8,346 nucleotides of DNA from Bacteroidota bacterium (lineage in GTDB: Bacteria; Bacteroidota; Bacteroidia; Chitinophagales; Chitinophagaceae), in the NCBI GenBank assembly GCA_028877045.1, contig JAGWPQ010000111.1, positions 1 to 8,346 of the forward strand. Direction: 5' to 3'. Positions 1 through 7,439 of the stretch are shown in pieces. The notes below the pieces were generated by a model that had not been told where the DNA came from, did not search any database, and saw only the letters and a list, made by a program, of their open reading frames with translations. Position numbers and translations under genes: made by a program. How positions within the stretch are numbered: position 1 is the first letter of the stretch; each line of letters starts with the position of its first letter.

Positions 1-331
1 CAACGAAGCAAGGCCCATCAAAGCCATTGCAGATAAGGCTTTGATACATACTGTTAATGGTGTTGAATTACACAGCATCGGAAGTTTTCCATCGGGGCAT
101 ACTACACAGGCATTTGTATTCTTTTTATTGACTTGCTTGGTAATCAATAAAAAATGGATAGTTCCTGCAGGATTTTTTTATGCTTTATTGATTGGTTATT
201 CGAGAATTTATTTAGCGCAACATTTTCCGAGAGATGTTGCAGGCGGAATGTTGTTTGCAAGTATCAGTGTTTTGTTGTCGATATTTATTTTCAAGAAATT
301 CTTCTCTAAAGACAAAAATGCCCTGCAATAA
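1..331 (+). CDS. PAP2-family membrane phosphatase, 3' part (5' end outside window)
   Basis: The open frame runs in from the left edge (first full codon at base 2) and ends at TAA 329-331, leaving 109 visible residues. The PAP2 (type 2 phosphatidic acid phosphatase) signature is largely present: an RP pair at visible residues 4-5 fits the end of motif 1 (KxxxxxxRP, its lysine lying off the window), PSGH at 30-33 is motif 2, and S67-R68...H74...D78 is motif 3. In this family the motif 2 and motif 3 histidines carry out phospho-transfer. Hydrophobic stretches at about 37-48, 53-66 and 80-96 look like membrane helices, and the protein ends in a basic, lysine-rich tail. Substrates in the family include phosphatidic acid, undecaprenyl diphosphate and lipid A phosphates; the sequence does not choose between them. 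The TTG at base 41 is an artefactual start because it would remove motif 1. It converges on the M16 peptidase gene. Family is clear; substrate unknown. Confidence 0.88.
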   Translation, partial: NEARPIKAIADKALIHTVNGVELHSIGSFPSGHTTQAFVFFLLTCLVINKKWIVPAGFFYALLIGYSRIYLAQHFPRDVAGGMLFASISVLLSIFIFKKFFSKDKNALQ

Positions 332-345
332 CTGCAAGGCATTTT
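315..345. terminator. Hairpin terminator between convergent genes
   Basis: A 13-base arm at 315-327 pairs with 333-345 around a 5-base loop, with one mismatched position (323/337). The outer pairs are A/T runs, so either transcript ends in a short U tract. On the minus strand the odd position becomes a G-U wobble, so the hairpin is slightly better for the M16 peptidase transcript. It overlaps the last codons and stop of the phosphatase gene and lies 38 bases past the peptidase stop. It probably serves both genes. Confidence 0.75.
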
Positions 346-355
346 ATAAATTGAC

Positions 356-376
356 TTCGACAAGCTCAGTCTGACA
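356..376. repeat. Short REP-like intergenic motif
   Basis: The spacer between the two convergent genes contains TTCGACAAGCTCAG followed by TCTGACA. From general knowledge, closely similar strings (reverse complement CTGAGCTTGTCGAA) recur as dispersed intergenic repeats in many bacterial genomes, including Bacteroidota. Flanking GACT (353-356) and AGTC (368-371) are inverted. There is only one copy in this window, so its repeat status rests on resemblance alone. Confidence 0.4.
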
Positions 377-382
377 AACGTT

Positions 383-3202
383 TTATTTTTCCGGATTTAA
401 AACTGCTTTGATGTAATTCGAGAAATTAAAATATTTCTTAGCTGCTTCTTGCAAATCATTAGTAGTAATGGCATTCACTTTTTTGCTATAATCTAAAATC
501 CATTTTCCATCTTCGCCATTAATCCATGACATGCTTAATTCATTTAACCAATAATCATTTTGTTTTATCTGATCCTGGTAGTGCTTCTGCAAAGTTTCTT
601 TTACTTTGGCTAAATCTTTTTCATCAACACCATTTTCCTGAACATTTTTGATCAGCCCAAACATTGCTTGTGTAAGTTTTTCAACGTTCTCAGGTCCGCA
701 AGGAAAACGTGCGGCAAGCGTATAATGATTATAAGGTCTTTTCGAAATTCCGCCACTAACATTCCCTGTATAAATACCGCTCATTTCTTCGCGTAATTTT
801 TCTACAACTTTAATATTCAAAGCATCGGTAAGCATTTTTATTTTTAAATATTCTTCATCACTGAAATTTGCTTCGCCATTGAAAATAATATTCACCTGAC
901 TTTGTTTAGCGGCACCTTTTGCAATGGTAAATTGCACAACACCTTTTACAGGACGTACGCCAACATCAGTGAATTTATTTTCTTTTTCTTTTGCAGGAAG
1001 ACTTGCCAGATAAGTTTCGATCAATGGTTTGATCTTATTTACATCAATATTTCCAACAAACGTAAAATGCAAACCATACGCATTACCGAAAATTTCTTTA
1101 TAAATAGCAAATGATCTTTCTAATTTAATTTTATCAAAATCAGATGCGTCGGGTATTCCGCCGGCCCATGGATTATTTTGAAATTCTATTTTAGATAAAG
1201 TATCGGCAAAATAATTAAACGGATTTGCCTTTAAATTTTGAAGAAATCCTTTTTGCTGTGCGATGAAAGATTGAAACATCGCTTCATCTTTTCTTGGTTG
1301 TGCAAAATATAAATGAATCAATTGAAAAAATGTTTCTATGTCTTTCACACTGCTGTTGCCCTGAATTCCTTCTTCGTCTGGATTAATATAAGGTTGAACA
1401 TTTACCGTTTTTCCAGACAAAAATTTCTCCAAATTAATTGCTGTAAAATCAGCTACGCCCATTGTTGATACGATGTTTGCAGCATACTCCGCATTTTGTT
1501 TATCGGCTAAATTGTAATTATGGAAACCGCCTAAGCGCCAAGCATCCAACTGAATATCATCGTTCTTAAATTCGGTTGGTTTTAATGTAACCGTAACCCC
1601 ATTGCTTAACACAAAATTTGTTGTTCCTAAAGCTGAATTCTCTTCCTGGCTAATAATTTTTCCGGCAACAGGTTGTTTACTGATCAAAGATTTTGCGATC
1701 ACTTTTTCTTCGTAGGCTTTTACCGGAATTTTATGCGCATCGGCCAGCATCGTTAATAGATTTTCATTGGATGGAAGTTTGTCTTTGTTTTTTTCAGAGC
1801 CCATCACCAACATAAATTTTCCTTGAGCGGATTCCATTTTTTTTGCATATGCATTTACGTCTTCCAAAGTGATTTTTGGTAATACATCTTTTATAAAATT
1901 GTATCGGTTAGTAATGCCAATAATTGGCGAAGCAGAAAGATAATTATTGATATAACCCTGCACCAAATGAATGGATTCGGTTTTGTCTTTATCTTTTAAT
2001 GCATTTTCGGTTTCATTCAATAAATTACTTTTTGCTCTTTCTAATTCTGTTTGAAGAAAGCCGAATTTTTTTACCGCTTCGGTTGTTGTTATTAATGCAT
2101 TGATGGCCTCTTTAACCGGTTTATCGCCAACAACAGCAAACGAAGAAAACTCGCGGTAGCCCCTAACCATTTCTTCAAAACTTGCACCGCCAAAAACAAA
2201 CGGCGGATTAGCCTGTTTGGTTAATTCGGATATCCGTTGATTAAGAATTGAATTGAATAGATCTTCGACGATATTTTGTTTATAATCTGCCCATGTAACA
2301 ATATTTTTTTTCTTCACAACAAAATTGGTGATGGCCAAAATTGTCATCGGATTTTCTTTATCGGTCACAACAATCGCTTCATCTTTCTTTCTTTCAGGAA
2401 TCGGAATGATGGATGGTCTTGGTTTTTGAGTGGCGGGGTTTTTAAAATGACCGAAATGCTGATCGATTTCTTTTTCTGCCAGTGCAGGATCGATATCGCC
2501 CACAACAATTACTGCCATTAAGTTTGGACGATACCATGTTTTATAGAAACGTTTTAATGTTTCGGGTTTAAAATGTTCAAGAATACTGTCTTTGCCTATC
2601 GGCAATCGGTTTGCATAAAGCGAACCATTAAACAATTTTGGAAAGAACTGTTTCATCATTCTTTCCTGCGCATTTTTATTTAATCTTGATTCTTCCAAAA
2701 CAACACCACGTTCTTTATTTATTTCGGTTGTGTCTAATAACGCATTGCCGGCCCAATCTTCGAGAATGGTAAAACCGCTATCTATCTTTTGCTGATTATC
2801 TGTTGGGATAGGAAGAATAAAAATAGTTTCATCAAAACTGGTTTGGGCATTCAAATCTGCGCCAAATTTTACACCAATGGATTGCAGATAATTTACCAAT
2901 TCATTTTTTGGAAAATGTTTTAATCCGTTAAAGTTCATATGTTCCATAAAATGAGCTAATCCTTGCTGGTCGGCATCTTCCAACACCGAGCCTGCATTCA
3001 CCACCAACCGAAGCTGAACTTTCTTTTCGGGCTTCGCATTTTTTCTGATATAATAGGTCAGACCATTTGATAGCTTACCGATTTTTACAGCAGAATCAAT
3101 CGGTAATTTGGCATTCAAATTATTTTGTGCGAAAGAACTTTGCGACAGGATCAAAATAAAAAACAACAAGCTGGTAGCTGATGCGGTAACTGTTTTTTTC
3201 AT
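383..3202 (-). CDS. Exported M16-family zinc metallopeptidase (insulinase/pitrilysin type, two-domain)
   Basis: A 939-residue protein with an N-terminal signal peptide (KK, hydrophobic core at about 10-20, likely cleavage after A25 in SSFA-Q); it has no lipobox, so a periplasmic location is expected. The inverted zinc motif HFMEH (H84, E87, H88) is intact, and E171 in the ERGVVLEESR segment (with E164 nearby) fits the third zinc ligand. Residues 40-250 form the catalytic M16 half. Residues about 525-735 start a second M16-like half lacking HxxEH, and 795-830 (LREE...GIY...KRPY) resembles the conserved Arg/Tyr region of the inactive C-terminal half. In this family the two halves clamp around unfolded peptides, so the likely role is degrading oligopeptides outside the cytoplasm. 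Length matches the 900-950 residues usual for Bacteroidota homologues. The ATG at 3202 is chosen because the signal peptide begins there; no Shine-Dalgarno is visible. It sits 155 bases downstream of the S8 peptidase gene, so it probably has its own promoter. Specific substrate unknown. Confidence 0.93.
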   Translation of the reverse strand: MKKTVTASATSLLFFILILSQSSFAQNNLNAKLPIDSAVKIGKLSNGLTYYIRKNAKPEKKVQLRLVVNAGSVLEDADQQGLAHFMEHMNFNGLKHFPKNELVNYLQSIGVKFGADLNAQTSFDETIFILPIPTDNQQKIDSGFTILEDWAGNALLDTTEINKERGVVLEESRLNKNAQERMMKQFFPKLFNGSLYANRLPIGKDSILEHFKPETLKRFYKTWYRPNLMAVIVVGDIDPALAEKEIDQHFGHFKNPATQKPRPSIIPIPERKKDEAIVVTDKENPMTILAITNFVVKKKNIVTWADYKQNIVEDLFNSILNQRISELTKQANPPFVFGGASFEEMVRGYREFSSFAVVGDKPVKEAINALITTTEAVKKFGFLQTELERAKSNLLNETENALKDKDKTESIHLVQGYINNYLSASPIIGITNRYNFIKDVLPKITLEDVNAYAKKMESAQGKFMLVMGSEKNKDKLPSNENLLTMLADAHKIPVKAYEEKVIAKSLISKQPVAGKIISQEENSALGTTNFVLSNGVTVTLKPTEFKNDDIQLDAWRLGGFHNYNLADKQNAEYAANIVSTMGVADFTAINLEKFLSGKTVNVQPYINPDEEGIQGNSSVKDIETFFQLIHLYFAQPRKDEAMFQSFIAQQKGFLQNLKANPFNYFADTLSKIEFQNNPWAGGIPDASDFDKIKLERSFAIYKEIFGNAYGLHFTFVGNIDVNKIKPLIETYLASLPAKEKENKFTDVGVRPVKGVVQFTIAKGAAKQSQVNIIFNGEANFSDEEYLKIKMLTDALNIKVVEKLREEMSGIYTGNVSGGISKRPYNHYTLAARFPCGPENVEKLTQAMFGLIKNVQENGVDEKDLAKVKETLQKHYQDQIKQNDYWLNELSMSWINGEDGKWILDYSKKVNAITTNDLQEAAKKYFNFSNYIKAVLNPEK

Positions 3203-3310
3203 AATGGACTTTTGTATGGATGAAGATTATTTTTAATGAACTAAATATATGCTATAAGTTTAAAATTTTATTAGCCGAATAAAGATATTTCAAAAAATTA
3301 ACATTAGAAA

Positions 3311-3329
3311 AACAGCAAAATAACCTGTT
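3311..3329 (-). terminator. Weak candidate terminator after the S8 peptidase gene
   Basis: On the minus strand, AACAG (3329-3325) and CTGTT (3315-3311) form a 5-base-pair stem with a 9-base loop, followed by a run of T residues. It lies about 28 bases past the peptidase stop codon. The stem is short and AT-rich, so this is only a plausible terminator. The rest of the 3203-3357 spacer is AT-rich. The best -7-like match to TAnnTTTG in it is TATATTTA near 3244-3251, without a clear -33 partner, so I do not call a promoter for the M16 gene. Confidence 0.3.
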
Positions 3330-3357
3330 CATTAGTTTGCAAGCTATTATAAATGCC

Positions 3358-5394
3358 TTATAATTTTTCGAGTTTAACGGTACTCTTAATATTGTTATGT
3401 AAAAGATTGATTAAATAAATGCCTTTACTTAATGAGTTCAGGTATAATGGATGATTAGTGATAGGAGATATCGGTGTGAAAACTTCCTGACGTATTTTTT
3501 GCCCGCTCATATTGGATATCGTAATAACTGCATTATTATTATCGATAGGTTTAAATCTTATTGTACAATTATTTGAAGATGGATTAGGAAAGACTGTTAA
3601 TCCAAGCGGGTTTTGATCAGAAACCATCGCACCATTTATACCGCTTGCCACAAATGAATAATCCTGAAAGCCATTTCGCAATATGCCTTTATGATTAATT
3701 GTGACGGTATATTCTTTTCCTGCAATAGCATTTGGGATCTCGATCTTTTCAACGTTATCAACCGAATTATTTTTTTTCACTGCAGGTAACGAAGGATTAT
3801 TTACATCCAATGCCCAGGGCAAAAAAACTGAGGCACCATCTGTTACAGAAATATCGAGATCATTAACCAATTTTTGGGTACGATTATTTTTATAATTCAC
3901 CATATCAACAAAACCTGGTGGATCGGTCCAGCAAATTGTAAAGGTCATTGGCCCGTTATCGACGGCAATTACTTTAAAACTTGTATCTCTTCCCTGCCAT
4001 AATCTTCTCTCAAACCATACATGATCATAGTTTTGATTTAAAATAACAGCAGCAGCTTTTTCAACATTTAATAATCCCCATCCATATTTATAATCCGGAC
4101 CTGCGGTCGTACCGGCTTCATTTGCAGTATGCACTACCAAAGCTTTTAATGTGGAGGCGTGCATAAATTTTTTTGAAAGATTATATTCCAATTGTTGCAA
4201 CAAAAGTAATGAGCCTGTCACTACCGGTGTTGCCGCCGATGTGCCTCCAAAAAAATTATACGATGTATCCGATGATGCCGATGCAGTAAAAATATTTTCA
4301 CCCGGTGATACAATATCGGGCTTAATTCGTCCATCGTCTGTTGGTCCCCAACTGCTGTAACTTGTTAATTGTACATCTGATGGTTGTGTATATCCATTTG
4401 GTATGGGCAATACAGAACCAACTGTTATTATATTTTTTGCATTACCCATTGTTGGTATAATATCATAACTATTATTGCTGCTTATTAATGAATCGCGATG
4501 CGGAATGAATATCCAATTGGCATTACTGTCTCTTCGCCAATAACTGCCACCAATAGCCGGACCGATAGATGTTCTGTTATTTCCTGCAGCTTTTACAATT
4601 GTATAAAATGGTGCATTAAAAACGATTGAATCAACATTGCTGCAATAATCATCATAATAACCAAAATTATAATCTACTGTATCTGTCGGGCCTCCCCAAA
4701 ACTCCCATTCTGCCGGGCCCGAAGGATTATGTCTATTTCCATAAAACCAACCGCAAAGGTTTACATACGAATGATTGGATAATAATAAATTGGGCGAAGC
4801 CGCAGCCATTTCTGCTACATCGTTATAAAAATCATAAGAAAGGATACCGCCCAAACCATAAGCCATACCTCTTGCATCGGCATTAATGGCTTTATCGATC
4901 ATGATCCCTGCTACCGAAGTTGAATGACCGCTTACTGCTACTCCCGAATCGCCTGCATTAATTCTTCCCGAAAGTTCAACATGTGTTTGTGATGCCCTGC
5001 CACCATCCCACAAAGCCATTTTATTTATTAAAATTGAATTGTTACCGCTGAGGTTTACACCTAAACTTCCATAATCCCAAAGTTGATTTGTTCCAACAGT
5101 TACAGAAGCAGGTGTTGAATATGCGGTAATTAAATATTCGGGTAGCCCTGAGGGAGAAAATCCATTACACAATATTATATTCCCATTCGAATCTTTATCC
5201 CACTGTACTGATTTTTTGGAGTTGATGATGGATTGAATTTTGTGTTGATCGGATTGCCATTTTTGATTGAGCCAGGCGGCGAATTTTTCTTGTGAGGGAT
5301 GAACGTAGATATTTGTCTCTTGCTTTTCCTGAGCCTGTACGACGCCGGAAAATAAAATGAAAAGAATTAAAAACAAATGCTCCTTTCTGATCAT
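3358..5394 (-). CDS. Secreted subtilisin-like serine peptidase (S8) with T9SS sorting tail
   Basis: A 678-residue protein counted from the ATG at 5394. Residues 1-22 form a signal peptide (MIRKE, hydrophobic core, cleavage near VQA-Q). The S8 catalytic set is complete: D130 in ALWDGG, H157 in SGHSTSVAG, oxyanion N272 in AAGNN, and nucleophile S386 in GGTSAATP. The ALWDGG form and the beta-rich domain at about 460-585, with LVNDLD, resemble Kp43-type subtilases. The last 80 residues (from about 597) are a T9SS type A sorting domain: GLTVFPNPSSNN, then ISNMSGQKI, then LNSLSKGIYLINL and a lysine-rich end. The expected route is Sec export, T9SS passage across the outer membrane and tail removal, giving a cell-surface or extracellular protease. 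An in-frame GTG at 5412 would add six residues, but the ATG gives the more normal signal peptide. No clear prodomain is evident beyond the 23-100 segment. Its start lies 32 bases beyond the atp terminator. Confidence 0.93.
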   Translation of the reverse strand: MIRKEHLFLILFILFSGVVQAQEKQETNIYVHPSQEKFAAWLNQKWQSDQHKIQSIINSKKSVQWDKDSNGNIILCNGFSPSGLPEYLITAYSTPASVTVGTNQLWDYGSLGVNLSGNNSILINKMALWDGGRASQTHVELSGRINAGDSGVAVSGHSTSVAGIMIDKAINADARGMAYGLGGILSYDFYNDVAEMAAASPNLLLSNHSYVNLCGWFYGNRHNPSGPAEWEFWGGPTDTVDYNFGYYDDYCSNVDSIVFNAPFYTIVKAAGNNRTSIGPAIGGSYWRRDSNANWIFIPHRDSLISSNNSYDIIPTMGNAKNIITVGSVLPIPNGYTQPSDVQLTSYSSWGPTDDGRIKPDIVSPGENIFTASASSDTSYNFFGGTSAATPVVTGSLLLLQQLEYNLSKKFMHASTLKALVVHTANEAGTTAGPDYKYGWGLLNVEKAAAVILNQNYDHVWFERRLWQGRDTSFKVIAVDNGPMTFTICWTDPPGFVDMVNYKNNRTQKLVNDLDISVTDGASVFLPWALDVNNPSLPAVKKNNSVDNVEKIEIPNAIAGKEYTVTINHKGILRNGFQDYSFVASGINGAMVSDQNPLGLTVFPNPSSNNCTIRFKPIDNNNAVITISNMSGQKIRQEVFTPISPITNHPLYLNSLSKGIYLINLLHNNIKSTVKLEKL

Positions 5395-5426
5395 AGATTG
5401 TAAAAGTAGCACTTAATAAATGCAAT

Positions 5427-5460
5427 AAAAAAGCCCTCTATTTTCATAAAGGGCTTTTTT
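5427..5460 (-). terminator. Strong intrinsic terminator of the atpDC operon
   Basis: An 11-base arm at 5427-5437 pairs perfectly with 5450-5460 around a 12-base loop. The core is GCCCT/AGGGC and the outer part is A/T pairs. Read on the minus strand the stem runs into a tract of seven T residues. It begins about 16 bases after the atpC stop codon. The T/A runs on both sides would also let it act on plus-strand transcripts. Confidence 0.88.
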
Positions 5461-5476
5461 TTGTAAATAAAATCTA

Positions 5477-5728
5477 TTATGCTTCAACGGCACCTTCGAT
5501 CAATACAGTTGCTTTGTTATTCAATACTTCTACAAAACCGCTTTGAATAGTATAGTTGGTAAAATCATTTTTACCCTTTAATATCTTCAAATTACCTTTT
5601 CCCAAAGCACTTACCAATGGTGCATGATTGTCTAGCACTTCAAATAATCCGGTGATACCGGGTAATTGAACACCATACACATCGCCGCTGAATAATTTCT
5701 TTTCGGGAGTTAATATTTCTAAAGTCAT
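5477..5728 (-). CDS. atpC: F1Fo ATP synthase epsilon subunit (short form)
   Basis: An 83-residue protein matching the N-terminal beta-sandwich of F1 epsilon. It starts MTLEILTPEKKLFSGDV, has the PGITGLFEVLDNHAPLVSAL segment (residues 23-42) equivalent to the family's PG..G..GVL..HAPL motif, and ends with GFVEVLNNKATVLIEGAVEA. Epsilon is part of the central stalk and links the gamma subunit to the c-ring. The E. coli protein is about 139 residues; here the C-terminal two-helix domain is absent, and the stop falls cleanly after the beta-sandwich rather than through an evident frameshift. Short epsilon forms are known in Bacteroidota. In species with the full protein, that domain inhibits ATP hydrolysis, so this enzyme would need other control. 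It lies 92 bases downstream of atpD, with a terminator just after it. Confidence 0.93.
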   Translation of the reverse strand: MTLEILTPEKKLFSGDVYGVQLPGITGLFEVLDNHAPLVSALGKGNLKILKGKNDFTNYTIQSGFVEVLNNKATVLIEGAVEA

Positions 5729-5735
5729 GTTTACA

Positions 5736-5758
5736 GTTTAAAAAGTTTAAAAAGTTTT
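5736..5758. repeat. 9-base tandem repeat upstream of atpC
   Basis: GTTTAAAAA occurs twice head to tail (5736-5744, 5745-5753) followed by a partial third copy (GTTTT). On the coding strand this puts AC-T5-AA units directly ahead of the atpC start codon at 5728, where a ribosome binding site would sit. No Shine-Dalgarno is present there. Confidence 0.7.
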
Positions 5759-5767
5759 AGGTTTATA

Positions 5768-5815
5768 TTCAATGTTCAATTAACTTTTTGAACATTAAAC
5801 TTTTCCAACATTGAA
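5768..5815. repeat. Overlapping inverted repeats in the atpD-atpC spacer
   Basis: Two perfect 9-base inverted repeats share bases 5771-5776. The inner pair is AATGTTCAA (5771-5779) with TTGAACATT (5788-5796), with an 8-base loop. The outer pair is TTCAATGTT (5768-5776) with AACATTGAA (5807-5815). Because they share a strand, only one hairpin can form at a time in the mRNA. Confidence 0.7.
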
Positions 5816-5820
5816 CTTTC
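5782..5820. repeat. 16-base degenerate tandem repeat after atpD
   Basis: A 16-base unit beginning AACTTTT occurs at 5782-5797 and 5798-5813 (13 of 16 bases identical), with a partial third copy at 5814-5820 abutting the atpD stop codon. It is built from the same GAACATT words as the inverted repeats it overlaps. Confidence 0.6.
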
Positions 5821-7326
5821 TTAACCGTTTGCCTGAGCTATTAATTTTTTACCTTTTTCAATCGCTTCTTCAATGGTACCAACCAGGTTGAATGCTGCTT
5901 CAGGATATTCGTCCACTTCACCATCCATGATCATATTAAAACCTTTGATGGTATCGTTGATATCTACAAACACACCTTTCAATCCGGTGAATTGTTCAGC
6001 CACATGGAATGGTTGCGATAAGAAACGTTGTACTTTTCTTGCACGTGCAACAGTCATTTTATCATCGTCACTTAATTCATCCATACCGAGGATGGCGATA
6101 ATATCCTGTAATTCTTTATAGCGCTGTAAAATTAATTTTACTCTGTTGGCACAATCGTAATGCTCATCTCCAACGATCATTGGCGTAAGGATACGTGAAG
6201 TAGAATCCAATGGATCCACCGCAGGATAAATACCCAGATCCGCGATCTTACGGCTTAATACTGTTGTTGCATCCAAATGCGCAAATGTTGTTGCCGGAGC
6301 CGGATCGGTCAAATCATCCGCGGGCACATACACCGCCTGCACGGAAGTGATAGAACCGTTTTTAGTTGAAGTGATACGTTCCTGCATCAATCCCATTTCT
6401 GTTGCCAATGTTGGCTGATAACCTACCGCTGAAGGCATACGACCTAACAGCGCTGATACTTCAGAACCGGCTTGTGTGAAACGGAAGATATTATCAACGA
6501 AGAATAAGATATCACGACCTTTTCCCGTACCATCGCCATCGCGGAAATATTCGGCAATGGTCAATCCGCTCAAAGCCACACGGGCACGTGCTCCCGGAGG
6601 TTCGTTCATCTGCCCGAATACGAAAGTAGCTTTACTGTCTTTCAAACCTTCCATATCCACTTTACTCAAATCCCAACCACCTTCTTCCATGCTATGTTTA
6701 AATGCATCTCCATAATTCATAATGCCCGCTTCGATCATTTCACGCAGCAGATCATTTCCTTCACGTGTTCTTTCACCCACACCGGCAAATACCGATAAAC
6801 CGCCATGACCTTTGGCAATATTATTGATCAATTCCTGGATCAATACTGTTTTACCCACACCGGCACCACCAAATAAACCGATCTTACCACCTTTTGCATA
6901 AGGCTCGATCAGGTCAATTACTTTGATACCTGTGTATAATATTTCTGTTGAAGTACTTAAGTTTTCGAATAAGGGTGGCTTGTTATGAATGGGGCGACCG
7001 CCAACTTTACTTACCTGAGGTAAACCATCGATAGCATCACCGGTAACGTTGAACAAGCGACCATTGATCAATTCGCCGGTAGGCATTGCTATAGCTTTTC
7101 CGGTATCAATTACTTCCATACCACGAACCAATCCTTCGGTACCATCCATCGCAACGGTGCGCACACTGTCTTCTCCCAAATGCTGCTGAACTTCCAATAC
7201 TAAAATATCGCCATTCTCTCTCTTTAATTCCAATGCATTATAAATTTCGGGCAAAGTGTTTTCGTTAGGAAAGTGCACATCTACAACGGCACCAATGATC
7301 TGTTTAATTTTACCTTTCGAAGCCAT
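5821..7326 (-). CDS. atpD: F1Fo ATP synthase beta subunit
   Basis: A 501-residue catalytic subunit of F1 ATPase, which makes ATP from ADP and phosphate on the cytoplasmic side of the inner membrane. Visible motifs: Walker A GGAGVGKT (153-160), catalytic glutamate E185 in GERTREG, GQMNEPPGAR (238-247), Walker B ILFFVDN (273-279, D278), adenine-pocket Y367, the family signature PAVDPLDSTS (368-377), and the DELSEED-equivalent loop reading DELSDDD (416-422). It is longer than the 460-residue E. coli protein. Compared from memory, an insertion of about 27 residues follows the catalytic glutamate region (within about 205-232), and about five extra residues (GDGTGKG) lie after FRD near 263. All active-site residues are kept, so it should be functional. 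Start is the ATG at 7326, about 80 bases downstream of the -7 box; no Shine-Dalgarno is seen. It precedes atpC; the other atp genes are not in the window. Confidence 0.99.
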   Translation of the reverse strand: MASKGKIKQIIGAVVDVHFPNENTLPEIYNALELKRENGDILVLEVQQHLGEDSVRTVAMDGTEGLVRGMEVIDTGKAIAMPTGELINGRLFNVTGDAIDGLPQVSKVGGRPIHNKPPLFENLSTSTEILYTGIKVIDLIEPYAKGGKIGLFGGAGVGKTVLIQELINNIAKGHGGLSVFAGVGERTREGNDLLREMIEAGIMNYGDAFKHSMEEGGWDLSKVDMEGLKDSKATFVFGQMNEPPGARARVALSGLTIAEYFRDGDGTGKGRDILFFVDNIFRFTQAGSEVSALLGRMPSAVGYQPTLATEMGLMQERITSTKNGSITSVQAVYVPADDLTDPAPATTFAHLDATTVLSRKIADLGIYPAVDPLDSTSRILTPMIVGDEHYDCANRVKLILQRYKELQDIIAILGMDELSDDDKMTVARARKVQRFLSQPFHVAEQFTGLKGVFVDINDTIKGFNMIMDGEVDEYPEAAFNLVGTIEEAIEKGKKLIAQANG

Positions 7327-7406
7327 ATTATCTTGGGTTTAATTTTTCGAACTGATTGATTTAAAAAATTTTATTATTCAAACAGGGGTATCCCCGATTT
7401 TGGCGG

Positions 7407-7414
7407 CAAAGGTA
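7407..7414 (-). promoter_or_regulatory. Bacteroidota-type -7 promoter element for atpDC
   Basis: The minus strand reads TACCTTTG followed by C, a full match to the Bacteroidota -7 consensus TAnnTTTG. A -33 element of the TTTG type is not clear at the expected spacing. Transcription would start near 7400, giving a leader of about 70 bases that contains a small GGGG-ATA-CCCC stem (7385-7395). It is the only full match I found in the spacers. Confidence 0.65.
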
Positions 7415-7439
7415 AGGGAATGAGGCATTAGAAAATGAA

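Noticed and set aside
902..1114. Plus-strand open frame of 70 codons
   Set aside because: It lies wholly inside the M16 peptidase gene on the opposite strand and has no recognisable motif; treated as a shadow frame.
2276..2521. Plus-strand open frame of 81 codons, rich in Phe, Ile and Cys
   Set aside because: It is antisense to the M16 catalytic half, and its composition reflects the reverse complement of that gene.
4626..4886. Plus-strand open frame, rich in Asn, His and Pro
   Set aside because: It is antisense to the S8 catalytic domain and shows no family resemblance; the S8 reading has all active-site residues.
5395..5412. GTG at 5412 as the start of the S8 peptidase
   Set aside because: It would add MLLLQS before a good signal peptide that begins with MIRKE at the ATG at 5394. 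No ribosome binding site supports the GTG, though it cannot be excluded.
5195..5425. Minus-strand open frame overlapping the start of the S8 gene
   Set aside because: It is out of frame with the signal peptide and catalytic domain, is Arg/Ser-rich and has no motif. There is no sign of a frameshift in the S8 gene, whose frame is complete.
5736..5820. CRISPR-like array in the atpD-atpC spacer
   Set aside because: The repeat units are 9 and 16 bases with no unique spacers between them and no cas genes nearby; they are simple tandem and inverted repeats.
6476..6715. Plus-strand open frame inside atpD
   Set aside because: It is the complement of a highly conserved ATP synthase region, where long shadow frames are common.
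7385..7395. Riboswitch or leader element in the atpD 5' region
   Set aside because: Only a 4-base-pair GGGG/CCCC stem with a 3-base loop is visible. That is too little structure for any known riboswitch class.
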